From NCBI RefSeq assembly GCF_002910905.1, contig NZ_NEUE01000246.1, positions 23,696 to 87,695 on the forward strand: a stretch of 64,000 nucleotides of DNA, in the 5' to 3' direction. Within the stretch, counting starts at the first letter, position 1, and every line of letters begins with the position of its first letter. Shown one piece after another: positions 11,301 through 19,536 of this stretch. The stretch is from Streptomyces sp. SM11. Its GTDB lineage: Bacteria > Actinomycetota > Actinomycetes > Streptomycetales > Streptomycetaceae. Under the pieces are notes generated by a model that searched no databases, was not told the DNA's origin, and worked only from the letters and a program-made list of their open reading frames with translations. A program made the translations under genes and the position numbers.

Positions 11301-14300
11301 CTCCGACGGCCCCGTCCCCCTCCGCAGGGGCGGCACCTACGTGATCGTCGGAGGAGTACAGGGCATCGGCCGGGCCATCGCCCGTCGGCTCGTCGCGGAC
11401 TGGGACGCGCAGGTGGTGCTCGTCGGCCGCCGCGAGCTGTCCGACCCCGACCTCGGGGAGCGGATCCGTTACGCCCGCGCGGACGCCACCGACCCACGCC
11501 GGCTGGCAGCGGTCCTCGACGAGGCGGGCATGGTGCACGGCGTCGTCCACGCAGCGCTGGTGCGCCGCGACCGGCTGGTCCGCGACCTCACCGACGCGGA
11601 CCTCGCGCAGAGCCTCGCCGCCAAGTCCGGCGTCGCCGCCGCCCTGGTGGACGCGCTGCGCGGACGGAACCCGGACTTCCTGGTGTTCTTCTCCTCCGCC
11701 CAATCCTTCCTCGGCGACCCGGGCCTGGCCAACTACGCGGCAGGCTCGACCTTCCTCGACGCCTACGCCCATGCCCTCGACGTCCAGCTGCCCCATCCGG
11801 TGCGCGCCGTCGACTGGGGCTTCTGGGGCACCGTCGGGGCGGTGGCCGACGACAGCCACCGGGACCGCCTCACCGCGGCCGGTTTCCGGTCCATCACCCC
11901 CCGGGCGGGCTTCGCCGCACTCGTCGGGGCATTGCGGCGGACGGCTCCTCAGAGCGTGGTCGTACCCGGCACCGCGGCCCTGCGCGAGCGCATGGGAGCC
12001 CCCAGGAAAACGGAGAGCACCGACGTGACGCCCACCAGCGACCGGCCCACCGTCGCCGACCTGCGCGTGGTGGAGGGTTTCCGTGCGCTCGACCAGCAGA
12101 TGACCCGCATCGCGGGCGGAGCGCTGCTCGCCCTCCTGGAGGAGCTGGGCACCTGGCACGGCCCCGACCCCGATGCCGCCGAGGTGCTGCGCAGAGTGGG
12201 CGTCGTCCCCCGGTACGAGCGGCTGCTGCACACCTTGCTCGACGCGCTCGTGGACCAGGGTCTGCTCACGACCCACGACGGACGCCTGCGTCCCGCCCTG
12301 GACGCCCTGGCCGCGGCCCGTGCGGGCGGACACCTTGGGCGGCTCGCCGCCCTCGCCGAAGCGCAGCCCGAGTCCGCCGTGTTCGTCCAGCTCCTGGCGC
12401 TGTGCCTGGAGCGCTACCCGGAGCTTCTCCGGGGCGAGCTCCTCGCCACCGACCTCCTCTTCCCTTCCTCCGGCACCTCACTGATGGAACGCGTCTACCG
12501 CGCCAATCCCATCAGCGACTTCTACAACGACCTCCTCACCCGACGGCTCGTCAGCCACGTCGAGCAACGGCTCGCCGAGCTGCCGGACACCGCTGCCGTC
12601 CGGATCCTGGAAGTCGGCTCCGGCACCGGAGGGACGTCCGCCGGGCTCCTGCGCGCGCTTGCCCCGTACGGGGAGCGGATCGAGTACTGGTACACCGACC
12701 TGTCGGTCACCTTCCTCGCCCATGGCCGCGAGGAATTCGGCGGACAGTACCCCTTCCTGCGCTTCAAGCGCCTCGATCTGGACACCGACCCCGTCGGCCA
12801 GGGCTTCGGCGAGGGCAGCTTCGACCTCGCGGTCGGCGCCAACGTCCTGCACGCCACCTCGGACATCGGCCGTGCCTTGCGCCACCTGAGGCGCACCCTG
12901 CGCCCCGGGGGCGAGCTGCTGCTCAACGAACTGACGACGGTCACTTTCTCCGGCACGCTCACCTACGGGCTGTTCGACGGCTGGTGGGCCCACGGCGACA
13001 CCGCTCTGCGGCTGCCCGGCTCCCCGCTGCTGGACGTGCCCGGCTGGAGCGGGGTGCTCGGCGACGCTGGGTACGACGCCGTGTCCGCGGCGCCGGACTC
13101 CAACCTGACCACCCGCAACCTCCAGCACGTCCTGGTCGCCAGGGCAGCGGTCGGCGCGACGGACACGCGGGCCTCCGGGGCCGCCTTCTGCGACCTGCTG
13201 CTGGACCTGACCTCGGACGCCTCGGGCATCCCGGTCGACGAGCTCGACCTCGACCGACAGATCGGTGACTACGGCTTCGACTCTGTCAGCTACAACCTGC
13301 TCGCCAGCCGGCTGAACGAGGCCTTCGACCTGGACGTGACGGCGGCGCTGTTCTACGAGACCCCCACGCTGCGAGCCCTCGCCGACCGGCTCGAACGCGA
13401 CTACCGCGAGCCGGTGACCGCCACCGGCACCGTTCCGGAAGCGCCTGCCGTGTCCACCGCCCGTACCGCTGCCGCTGCCCCGACCCCCGACCCGGTCCCG
13501 GCTGCCCCGGCGGAGGACCTGCCTGCCCCGCGCCCCGGCGACGCCGAGGCGATCGCCGTCGTCGGCATGAGCGGACGGATGCCGGGCAGCGCCGACCTGT
13601 ACGAGTTCTGGGACCACTTGGTGGCGGGTGACGACCTGGTCACCGACGTGCCCGCAAACCGGTGGGGCCGGCACGCGGTCCCGGAAGGCGTCCACGCCGA
13701 CCGCGGCGGCTTCGTCCACGACGTCGACCGCTTCGACCCCCTCTTCTTCGGCATCTCTCCGCACGAGGCTGAAGGCATGGACCCTCAACAGCGGCTGGTG
13801 CTGGAAGGAGTCTGGACGGCGCTCGAGGACGCCGGGATCGCACCGGGCGGCCTCGCCGGATCTGACGTCGGATTGTTCATCGGGGCGGGATCGAGCGACT
13901 ACGAAAAGGTCCGCGAAGCCGCCGGCCTGCAGGTCGACGCACATGCCGCCACCGCCACCACGCACTCCATCCTGGTCAACCGGGTCTCCTACCAGCTCGA
14001 CCTGCACGGACCGAGCGAACCGGTCAACACCGGCTGCTCCAGCTCCCTCGTAGCCATCCACCGGGCCGCCGAGTCCATCCGCTCAGGCGAGTGCGACATC
14101 GCCGTGGCCGGCGGAGTCAACCTGGTCCTGTCACCGCACAATCACGTCCTCCTCAGCGCCACGGGAATGCTGAGCCCGACCGGACGCTGCCACACCTTCG
14201 ACACGCGGGCGGACGGCTTCGTACGGGGCGAGGGTTACGGCCTCGTGGTCCTGGTCGGTGCGGAGCAGGCCAGGGAGCACCGGGTCAGGGCCTGGCTGCG

Positions 14301-17300
14301 CGGCACCGCCGTCAACCACGGGGGCCGGGCCCGGTCACTGACCGCGCCCAACCCGGCCGCGCAGGCGGCGATGATCGTACAAGCTCACGAATGCGCCGGA
14401 ACCGACCCCGCCACCCTCGGCTACCTGGAAACCCACGGCACCGGCACCGAACTCGGCGACCCGGTGGAGATCAACGGCCTGCGGCTGGCCTTCGACGAGC
14501 TGCGCAGCCGTCGCGGCACACCCCCACAGACCGAGCCGCACTGCGCCCTCGGCGCGGTCAAGGCGAACATCGGCCACTTGGAGTCCGCCGCAGGCGCCGC
14601 CGGAGTGATCAAGGTGCTCCTGGCGATGGAGCACGGGGTGCAGCCCCCCACGGCCGGCCTCCAGGAGCAGAACCCGCATCTGCGCCTCGACGGCAGTGTC
14701 TTCGAGCTGCTCCGTTCGGCACGGGCCTGGCCGCTGCCGGCCACCGGGCCGCGCCGCGCGGGCGTCAGTTCCTTCGGCTACGGGGGCGTCAACGCCCACG
14801 TGGTCCTGGAGGAGAGCGTCACCGGGCCCGAGGTGCGGCGGGCGCACGGCCCGTGGGTGTTCCCGCTGTCCGCCCGTACCCCGCAGGCCCTGCGCCGGTA
14901 CGCGGCCGCGCTGCTCGAAGCCGTGGAGCGGGCGGACCGGACACCGGAACTCGCCGACGTGGCGCACACCCTCCAGCGCGGCCGCGATGCCATGGCCGAA
15001 CGGCTCGCCGTCACCGCCGCCGACCGAGCCACGCTCACCGCCGCGCTGAGGGCCGCCGCCGAAGGCGCCGACCACCCCGCGCTGGCCGGGCCAGGGGGCT
15101 TCGCGGACGCCGACCGCTGGGTGGTCGGCGAAACGGTCCACTGGCGGGCGGGCGGGATCTCGATCCCGCTGCCCACCTACCCGTTCGAACGCCGCCGTTG
15201 CTGGGTCGGCACCGACGGCGCCCGCGGTCAGGTGCCGGCCGCCGGCGCTGGAACGACGGCCCCCATCGGCGCCTCCCTCACTGCCGGCGCCGATGCCTCC
15301 AGCGGTGCCCCCGTGGGTGCTTACGCGCCGCGCCTGCTGCCCGTCGCGGACATGGCACTGCGCGGGCACGTCTCCGGCCCCGTCTGGGTGATCGGCCCTG
15401 TCGAGCTGCGGGGGAGCGAGATCCACCGGATCGGTGACGCGCCCCTGGAATCCCTGCCGGCGCCCGTGGCGGTCCACGCCGTGATCGAGGGCGAGCGCGG
15501 GGTGCTCGATCTTTTCCGGGCCGTCCACCACCTCCAGGCGCGCCCCGGCGCGGCGGGGGAGCTCGAGCTGACCGTCGTAACCCGCGCCGCGGCCGACCCG
15601 GCGTCTGCTGCTGCGCTGGGCCTCGCCCGGTCGCTGCGCCGCGAGTGCGAGCGCTGGCAGGTCGCCACCGTCGACATCGGCGCCGACGACCCGACAGCGG
15701 TCCGCGTATCCGTCCCGGGCGACTACTCATTGCGCGACGGCCGCTGGTACCGGGAGGTGCTCCAGCCCCTCGACACGGGAGCCCCGGCCCCGTCCGTACT
15801 GCGCGAAGGCGGTACGTACGTGATCGTCGGCGGGACCGGCGACGTCGGTCTGGACGTGGCAGAGCAGCTCGTACGTCGCCACCGGGCCAGGGTCGTCCTC
15901 GTCGGGCGCTCCGAGCCGGACGCTGCCAGGTCGGCCAGGATCAGGGCCTTCGACCTCTCGGGAACCCGGGTGGAGGTACACCGGGCCGACGCCTCGGACC
16001 CGGACCAACTCCGCACGGTCCTCGACCGGGTGGGCGTCGTCGACGGAGTCCTGCACTCGGTGACCGTGCCGAGCGACCGGTCACTGGCGGCCATGGACGA
16101 GGAGTGGTTCCTGCGGGGCATGGCAGCGAAGAGCCGCACCACCCGGGCGCTCGCCGAGGCTCTGGGCGACCGGCAGCTGGACTTCCTGGCGCTGTTCTCC
16201 TCGGTCCAGTCCTTTCTCGGCAACCCCGGCCAGGCCGCCTACGCGGCCGGGTGCACCGCCCAGGACGCCATCGGGCGCGCGCTCGCGGCCCGGCTGCCGT
16301 ATCCCGTACGGGTCGTGAACTGGGGGGCCTGGGCCGGATCCGCGCTCACCGAGCGCCACCTCGGCCGACTGGCCGCGGCAGGGGTCCACCCACTCCCACC
16401 GGAGGCGGGATTCGAAGCGCTGAGCCAGGTGCTCGGCCGACAGGAGGTTCAGGTGGCTGTGGTCTCGGGCACGGACGAGTTCCTCGGCGGGATCGGGGTT
16501 TCGACGACCGGCGCGGAGGTGGCGCAGCAGGCCCGGGCCGGAGTCGCGGACGGTGGAGCGCCGGAGGCCGCGGCAGGGGCTCCGCCGGCACCCGCGGCGG
16601 CGGCCCACCCGGCACCGGGGGCCGGGCCCGTGGTTTCATGGCGGGCGGCAGCGGCGGACGAGATGCTGGCCCTCCTGCGCGAGGTAGTCGGCATCCGGCC
16701 CGACGAACTCGCCCCGGACGATCTGCTCAGCCGCTTCGGTTTCGACTCGATCACCTACACGAGGCTGAGCCACCGCATGAACGCGCGCTGGGACCTCGAC
16801 CTGACCCCGGCGACCTTCTTCGGGGTGGCCACGGCGAACGACCTCATTCACAAGATCCTCCTGCACCACGCGGACGCGCTGGCGGGGTACTGGAGCGCGA
16901 AGGCACTGCCCGGGGCAGAGCCGGCCGCACCGACCGTCGCGGCAACCGGGCCCGGCGTCGCGACAGTCGCATCGGCCGCCGGACCAGCCGCCGCACCCGG
17001 GTCCGTACACCCGGAGGCTGCGGCAGCCGTTCCCCCGGGCGTCGTCCTTTCCGCCCCCACCGCGGCAGCGGTCTCCCCGGCCGCCGCCGTCCCGGCGCCC
17101 GTCACCGGCGAGCCCGTAGCCGTCGCCATAGTGGGCATGGCGGGACTGCTGCCCGGCTCCGACGACGTCGACGATTTCTGGGAGCACCTGACGGCGGGCG
17201 ACGACCTCGTCGGTGAGATACCCGCCGACCGCTGGGACTGGCGCCGCCTGTACGGGGAGCCGCAGCCCGGTGAGTTCCGCACGACGGCGAAGTGGGGAGG

Positions 17301-19536
17301 GTTCATGCGCCGGGTGGACCTGTTCGACCCGCAGTTCTTCGGCATCTCGCCCCACGAGGCCGTGGCGATGGACCCGCAGCACCGCCTCGTGCTGGAGGCG
17401 GCCTGGACCGCGATCGAGGACGCCGGCATCCGGCCGTCTTCCCTCGCGGGCACCGACACGGGCGTCTACATCGGCAGCAGCACCTACGACTACTTCGAAC
17501 TCCAGCACGCCCTGGGCGTTCCTCTCGACGGCTACAGCACGGTGGGCAGGGCCCACGCGATCATGTCCAACCGGGTCTCGTACCTGCTGGACCTGCACGG
17601 CCCCAGCGAGACCATCGACACGGCCTGTTCCTCCTCGCTCGTCGCCGTCCATCGGGCGGCCGAGGCGATCCGCAGCGGCGACTGCGAGGTCGCGCTCGCG
17701 GGCGGTGTGAACGTCATTGCCTCGCCGACGCTGTTCGTGGACATGAGCCAGGCCGAGATGCTCAGCCCGGACGGCCGCTGCCGCACCTTCGACGCGCGAG
17801 CCAACGGCATCGTGCGTGCCGAGGGCGTGGGCGTGGTGGTGCTCAAGCGCCTCGACGCGGCGATCGCCGACGGTGACGTCATCCACGCCGTCCTGCGGGG
17901 CAGCGCCGTTAACCATGGGGGCCGCACCAACTCGCTGACCGCCCCGAACCCGGACGCGCAGGCCGCCTGCATCGTCAAGGCGCACCGCCGCGCAGGGGTG
18001 GACCCGCAGACCGTCACCTACGTCGAGACCCACGGCACGGGTACCGAAATCGGCGACCCCGTCGAGGTCGAGGGCCTGAAGACCGCCTTCGCCGAGCTGT
18101 ACGCCGATCACGGCACCGCCCCCGGGCAGGCGCACGTGGTGCTGGGCGCGGTGAAGAGCAACACCGGCCACCTGGAGGCGGCGGCGGGCGTCACCGGCCT
18201 GATCAAGGCACTGCTGGCGATGCGCCACGGCTCGATCCCCGGCAACATCCACTTGGAGACGCTCAACCCGCACCTGCGGCTCGACGGCAGCCCGCTGCGT
18301 CTGCCGGCCGGGAACGAGCCCTGGAGCAGGGTCCGCACGCCCGACGGGGCCGAGGCGCCGCTGCGGGCGGGAGTGAGCTCCTTCGGTCTCGGCGGGGTCA
18401 ACGCGCACCTGGTGGTGGAGGAGTACCGGCAGGAACCGGTCCTCCAGACGCCGGGAGACCAGCTGTTCGTCCTGTCGGCGAAGACCCCGGAGCGGCTGCA
18501 CGCCTACGCCGAGCGCCTGGCCCGCTGGGTCGCGGCACACGAGGACGTCGACCCGGCCGCCCTCGGCCACACGCTGCGCACCGGCAGGGACGCCTTCGCC
18601 GAGCGGCTCGCGGTCGTCGCCGACTCGCCACGCGTGCTTGTGGCGGTCCTGGAAGCCTGGCAGTCCGACGGCTCCGCCCCTGGCGTGTTCGCCGGGGACG
18701 GCAGGGACGCCACCACCGCCCTGCTGCTGGAAGGGCCCGAAGGCAAGCAGTACCTGCGGGCCGTCGTGGACGGCGGCCGACTGGACAAAGTCGCCCGGTT
18801 GTGGGCCGGGGGAGCCTCGATCGACTGGGCGGAAGTGTGGCCGGGCACGGCGCCCCGGCGGGTGCCCGCACCGACCTACCCGTTCGCGCGGGAGAGTTAC
18901 TGGCTGACGCCCGGAGCCCGCTTCGACACCGTCCAGGCCGCTGAGGCGGGCCTGGTCGCCGGAGCGGGAGCGGGGACCGAGCCGGAGGCCGGCGTCGGAG
19001 CCGCGCCCGCGTCCTTCGCGGCGGAGACCGCTGCACCTGTCGAGGCCGTCACCCCTGCCGGTGTGGCCGTCCCGCTGCGGCCGGTGACTGCCGGGGCTCC
19101 CGCCCGTGGCGACGCTCCCGCCAGTAACGAGGCTCCCGCCGGCGAAGACGCGGAGGGCGCGGTCTGTACGCACGTACGCGCACTGCTGGCGGCCCACTTG
19201 GGGATGCGGCCCGACCGACTGCCCCTGGACCGGGCGTTGTCGGACGCCGGGGTGGACTCTCTGGGCCTGCGCAGGCTCGGCCGCCGCCTCGGCGCGGACT
19301 ACCAGGTGGAGGTGCCGGCCCGGATGTTCGGAGTGGCCCAGACGGTACGGGCGGTGGCCCGTGCCGTGTTCGAGAAGTACGGGCCACTGCCCGAGTCCCA
19401 GGAGCGGGCGCCGGACCCGGTGCACGCCATTGCTCAGGCCCAGGACGGTGTGGCCGTCCTGCTGGCCGGACTACGGGCCGGAACCGTCCACGTGGACGAC
19501 GCGCTGGCCGTACTCGAAGGAAGGGCGGGCCGATGA
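5872..19536 (+). CDS. kirAII: Trans-AT PKS, modules 2 (rest) to 5 (KirAII-like)
   Basis: 4554 residues, GTG start supported by the GGAGAG site. Order: DH (His22, Asp192); ACP (GLESS, Ser363); KR2 (TGGAGGIG near 626, Tyr758); KS3 (from 893; Cys1058, His1193, His1228); ACP-like insertion without serine (around 1396); KR3 (VGGVQGIG near 1826, Tyr1955); C-methyltransferase (VGSGTGG, Gly2249); ACP (Ser2471); KS4 (Cys2722, His2855, His2902); KR4 (VGGTGDVG near 3319, Tyr3457); ACP (Ser3626); KS5 (Cys3919, His4054, His4100); ACP5 (GVDSL, Ser4463); helical C-terminal tail. No AT anywhere. Module 3 (KR+MT) fits the alcohol and gem-dimethyl carbon of elfamycins, module 4 an alcohol, and module 5, with no reductive domain, a keto group closing as a hemiketal. 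In kirromycin the last ACP of KirAII is reported to receive ethylmalonyl from the discrete AT KirCII. The stop overlaps the next start (ATGA). Confidence 0.96.
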   Translation: MDRRSVRCALHLKRDNPIVDDHRVHGVRTLPGVTFLDIVYRLLASREVDLNSTELSDVLFVEPVVTTDSSDREIAVDITPDGDVFQVTATSRRIRDGAPAPADDVVTTHLRATLRTGLPPLAAATAAPASGTSHDVGEVYATGRSAGIEHRAFMRCEGTLLATADRVHAEIALGHEARTTVGDFLLHPALLDGSTMQSYALVFDGADADGRPIIPLHIGSFRAARTLGDACTVDLRRHPAGAGAGGDVVKADIELRDTSGVLAATFTDLTFKRVRSAAAITRLTDERTGGQSAERAGGRFGDAVHTSVQAAPTPLRDAADPGVAADGPEDIRAEVAELVRRATADPALAVEGDRGFYELGLESSQLLTLVRLFEGRWGISLYPTLLFEYPTVDAVAAHLAGLLPAGRPAAAAPVHIPAVPARTHCLTGLWQPAPRPLVPTAPPVAPAPLIVIGGLRVRPDQITVRRGPAFRRIDHRTYELRPYETEDLRLLLADTWALGTPPRVVLHAAEQDGDLPEAVRSACCEVLALAQALTDRPAPVVYAGSAPVAAAVAGLARTVRLEQPRLTITAVECEGPVDPDALLAEFADLTEPWVRHAPGGRNVRRYRDADLAATTTVRPGGVYLITGGAGGIGRELAAMLTGRGATAVLVGRTPRPQAQESTDSPYVCADVTVPSEVDALVTGILGRHGRLDGVVHAAGVLRDGLFTTKTATDLAAVLAPKVRGAVLLDGATRHLDLDFFAVFSSVTGVAGNAGQSDYAAANAFLDAYARERGFTSFAWPLWADGGMRTDAAAEALFSRQGQASLPTAAGLGVFEQALGLSGTELVVLHGEPERAREALGLAAADSAAEDSPAPELPGSVTEPSASGTQPSTVVTEPRPAQEPGTPETRDGDIAVIGVAGRYPMAEDLDRFWANLRDGRDCVTEIPADRWGSDGFYRPGRTPGHSYSKWGGFLEGIDEFDPGFFRITPREAAGMDPQERLFLQSSWHALEAAGLTRADVAGRAVGVFAGVMFNHYQMLGLGAEDRLPVLPTSFSSAVANRVSYFLDLRGPSLALDTMCSSSLTALHLACESLRSGDSELALAGGVNLIIHPYKYLHLSQVGFVSSDGRCRAFGADGDGYVPGEGVGVVVLKPLARALEDGDRVLAVIKGSAVNHGGRAGGFFVPNPTAQADVVRRALHRADVDPASVGYIEAHGTGTSLGDPIEITALSQAYGAASGRLGSVKSGIGHLESAAGIAGLTKVLLQLRHRTLAPSLHADPASPSIDWDATGLRVQRESAPWPAPADGVPRRAGISAFGAGGANAHVIVEEFQQLPPAAGGVPVAGPQVVLLSARTPQALRELAGRYAEPTTAGGLAEVAAGVDVTIGVDLVGAADVAEAAGLADADPQAEFDELGLDVTDLRRLTRVLAERFPGRAPHVDARSTLTALAEAISAGAATGIASGAAQGAVPGITPDVASDIAPGAALADIAYTTQIGREPLEERLAVVASDVVELRSALRAFLAGSEAAALHRGTVAGQRRPAAFPLPADPHAWARSWAAGGAPDWRALHKERQPRKVELPQYPFARVRCWIDVEPPGRAPHTAATVPVRTPAEALEPLVETGVETLAASAQPAQTLVEAVAEAPAESLPLDVPTWEATPEPVPAQVPDGPVVVLHASARAELARELAARHPGALLVELGMPVQVTPRLVLVLTGPTGTAGNEAERVARAEETGVRALAPYARAWSRVPTLDWVIATIGAAAPPGRRISDPYTAGITGFARVMENEHKGWSAACVDLDPAHMSASLLAPAPRGTRVAYTGTVRHVQALRPAPASDGPVPLRRGGTYVIVGGVQGIGRAIARRLVADWDAQVVLVGRRELSDPDLGERIRYARADATDPRRLAAVLDEAGMVHGVVHAALVRRDRLVRDLTDADLAQSLAAKSGVAAALVDALRGRNPDFLVFFSSAQSFLGDPGLANYAAGSTFLDAYAHALDVQLPHPVRAVDWGFWGTVGAVADDSHRDRLTAAGFRSITPRAGFAALVGALRRTAPQSVVVPGTAALRERMGAPRKTESTDVTPTSDRPTVADLRVVEGFRALDQQMTRIAGGALLALLEELGTWHGPDPDAAEVLRRVGVVPRYERLLHTLLDALVDQGLLTTHDGRLRPALDALAAARAGGHLGRLAALAEAQPESAVFVQLLALCLERYPELLRGELLATDLLFPSSGTSLMERVYRANPISDFYNDLLTRRLVSHVEQRLAELPDTAAVRILEVGSGTGGTSAGLLRALAPYGERIEYWYTDLSVTFLAHGREEFGGQYPFLRFKRLDLDTDPVGQGFGEGSFDLAVGANVLHATSDIGRALRHLRRTLRPGGELLLNELTTVTFSGTLTYGLFDGWWAHGDTALRLPGSPLLDVPGWSGVLGDAGYDAVSAAPDSNLTTRNLQHVLVARAAVGATDTRASGAAFCDLLLDLTSDASGIPVDELDLDRQIGDYGFDSVSYNLLASRLNEAFDLDVTAALFYETPTLRALADRLERDYREPVTATGTVPEAPAVSTARTAAAAPTPDPVPAAPAEDLPAPRPGDAEAIAVVGMSGRMPGSADLYEFWDHLVAGDDLVTDVPANRWGRHAVPEGVHADRGGFVHDVDRFDPLFFGISPHEAEGMDPQQRLVLEGVWTALEDAGIAPGGLAGSDVGLFIGAGSSDYEKVREAAGLQVDAHAATATTHSILVNRVSYQLDLHGPSEPVNTGCSSSLVAIHRAAESIRSGECDIAVAGGVNLVLSPHNHVLLSATGMLSPTGRCHTFDTRADGFVRGEGYGLVVLVGAEQAREHRVRAWLRGTAVNHGGRARSLTAPNPAAQAAMIVQAHECAGTDPATLGYLETHGTGTELGDPVEINGLRLAFDELRSRRGTPPQTEPHCALGAVKANIGHLESAAGAAGVIKVLLAMEHGVQPPTAGLQEQNPHLRLDGSVFELLRSARAWPLPATGPRRAGVSSFGYGGVNAHVVLEESVTGPEVRRAHGPWVFPLSARTPQALRRYAAALLEAVERADRTPELADVAHTLQRGRDAMAERLAVTAADRATLTAALRAAAEGADHPALAGPGGFADADRWVVGETVHWRAGGISIPLPTYPFERRRCWVGTDGARGQVPAAGAGTTAPIGASLTAGADASSGAPVGAYAPRLLPVADMALRGHVSGPVWVIGPVELRGSEIHRIGDAPLESLPAPVAVHAVIEGERGVLDLFRAVHHLQARPGAAGELELTVVTRAAADPASAAALGLARSLRRECERWQVATVDIGADDPTAVRVSVPGDYSLRDGRWYREVLQPLDTGAPAPSVLREGGTYVIVGGTGDVGLDVAEQLVRRHRARVVLVGRSEPDAARSARIRAFDLSGTRVEVHRADASDPDQLRTVLDRVGVVDGVLHSVTVPSDRSLAAMDEEWFLRGMAAKSRTTRALAEALGDRQLDFLALFSSVQSFLGNPGQAAYAAGCTAQDAIGRALAARLPYPVRVVNWGAWAGSALTERHLGRLAAAGVHPLPPEAGFEALSQVLGRQEVQVAVVSGTDEFLGGIGVSTTGAEVAQQARAGVADGGAPEAAAGAPPAPAAAAHPAPGAGPVVSWRAAAADEMLALLREVVGIRPDELAPDDLLSRFGFDSITYTRLSHRMNARWDLDLTPATFFGVATANDLIHKILLHHADALAGYWSAKALPGAEPAAPTVAATGPGVATVASAAGPAAAPGSVHPEAAAAVPPGVVLSAPTAAAVSPAAAVPAPVTGEPVAVAIVGMAGLLPGSDDVDDFWEHLTAGDDLVGEIPADRWDWRRLYGEPQPGEFRTTAKWGGFMRRVDLFDPQFFGISPHEAVAMDPQHRLVLEAAWTAIEDAGIRPSSLAGTDTGVYIGSSTYDYFELQHALGVPLDGYSTVGRAHAIMSNRVSYLLDLHGPSETIDTACSSSLVAVHRAAEAIRSGDCEVALAGGVNVIASPTLFVDMSQAEMLSPDGRCRTFDARANGIVRAEGVGVVVLKRLDAAIADGDVIHAVLRGSAVNHGGRTNSLTAPNPDAQAACIVKAHRRAGVDPQTVTYVETHGTGTEIGDPVEVEGLKTAFAELYADHGTAPGQAHVVLGAVKSNTGHLEAAAGVTGLIKALLAMRHGSIPGNIHLETLNPHLRLDGSPLRLPAGNEPWSRVRTPDGAEAPLRAGVSSFGLGGVNAHLVVEEYRQEPVLQTPGDQLFVLSAKTPERLHAYAERLARWVAAHEDVDPAALGHTLRTGRDAFAERLAVVADSPRVLVAVLEAWQSDGSAPGVFAGDGRDATTALLLEGPEGKQYLRAVVDGGRLDKVARLWAGGASIDWAEVWPGTAPRRVPAPTYPFARESYWLTPGARFDTVQAAEAGLVAGAGAGTEPEAGVGAAPASFAAETAAPVEAVTPAGVAVPLRPVTAGAPARGDAPASNEAPAGEDAEGAVCTHVRALLAAHLGMRPDRLPLDRALSDAGVDSLGLRRLGRRLGADYQVEVPARMFGVAQTVRAVARAVFEKYGPLPESQERAPDPVHAIAQAQDGVAVLLAGLRAGTVHVDDALAVLEGRAGR
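9940..10170 (+). other. Serine-less ACP-like insertion after KS3
   Basis: Inserted between the SARTPQALRE helix and the IAYTTQIGREPLEER segment of the post-KS linker. It reads FDELGLDVTDLRRL, resembling an ACP helix II, but Val1396 replaces the phosphopantetheine serine. Counterparts follow KS8 and KS12. Confidence 0.6.
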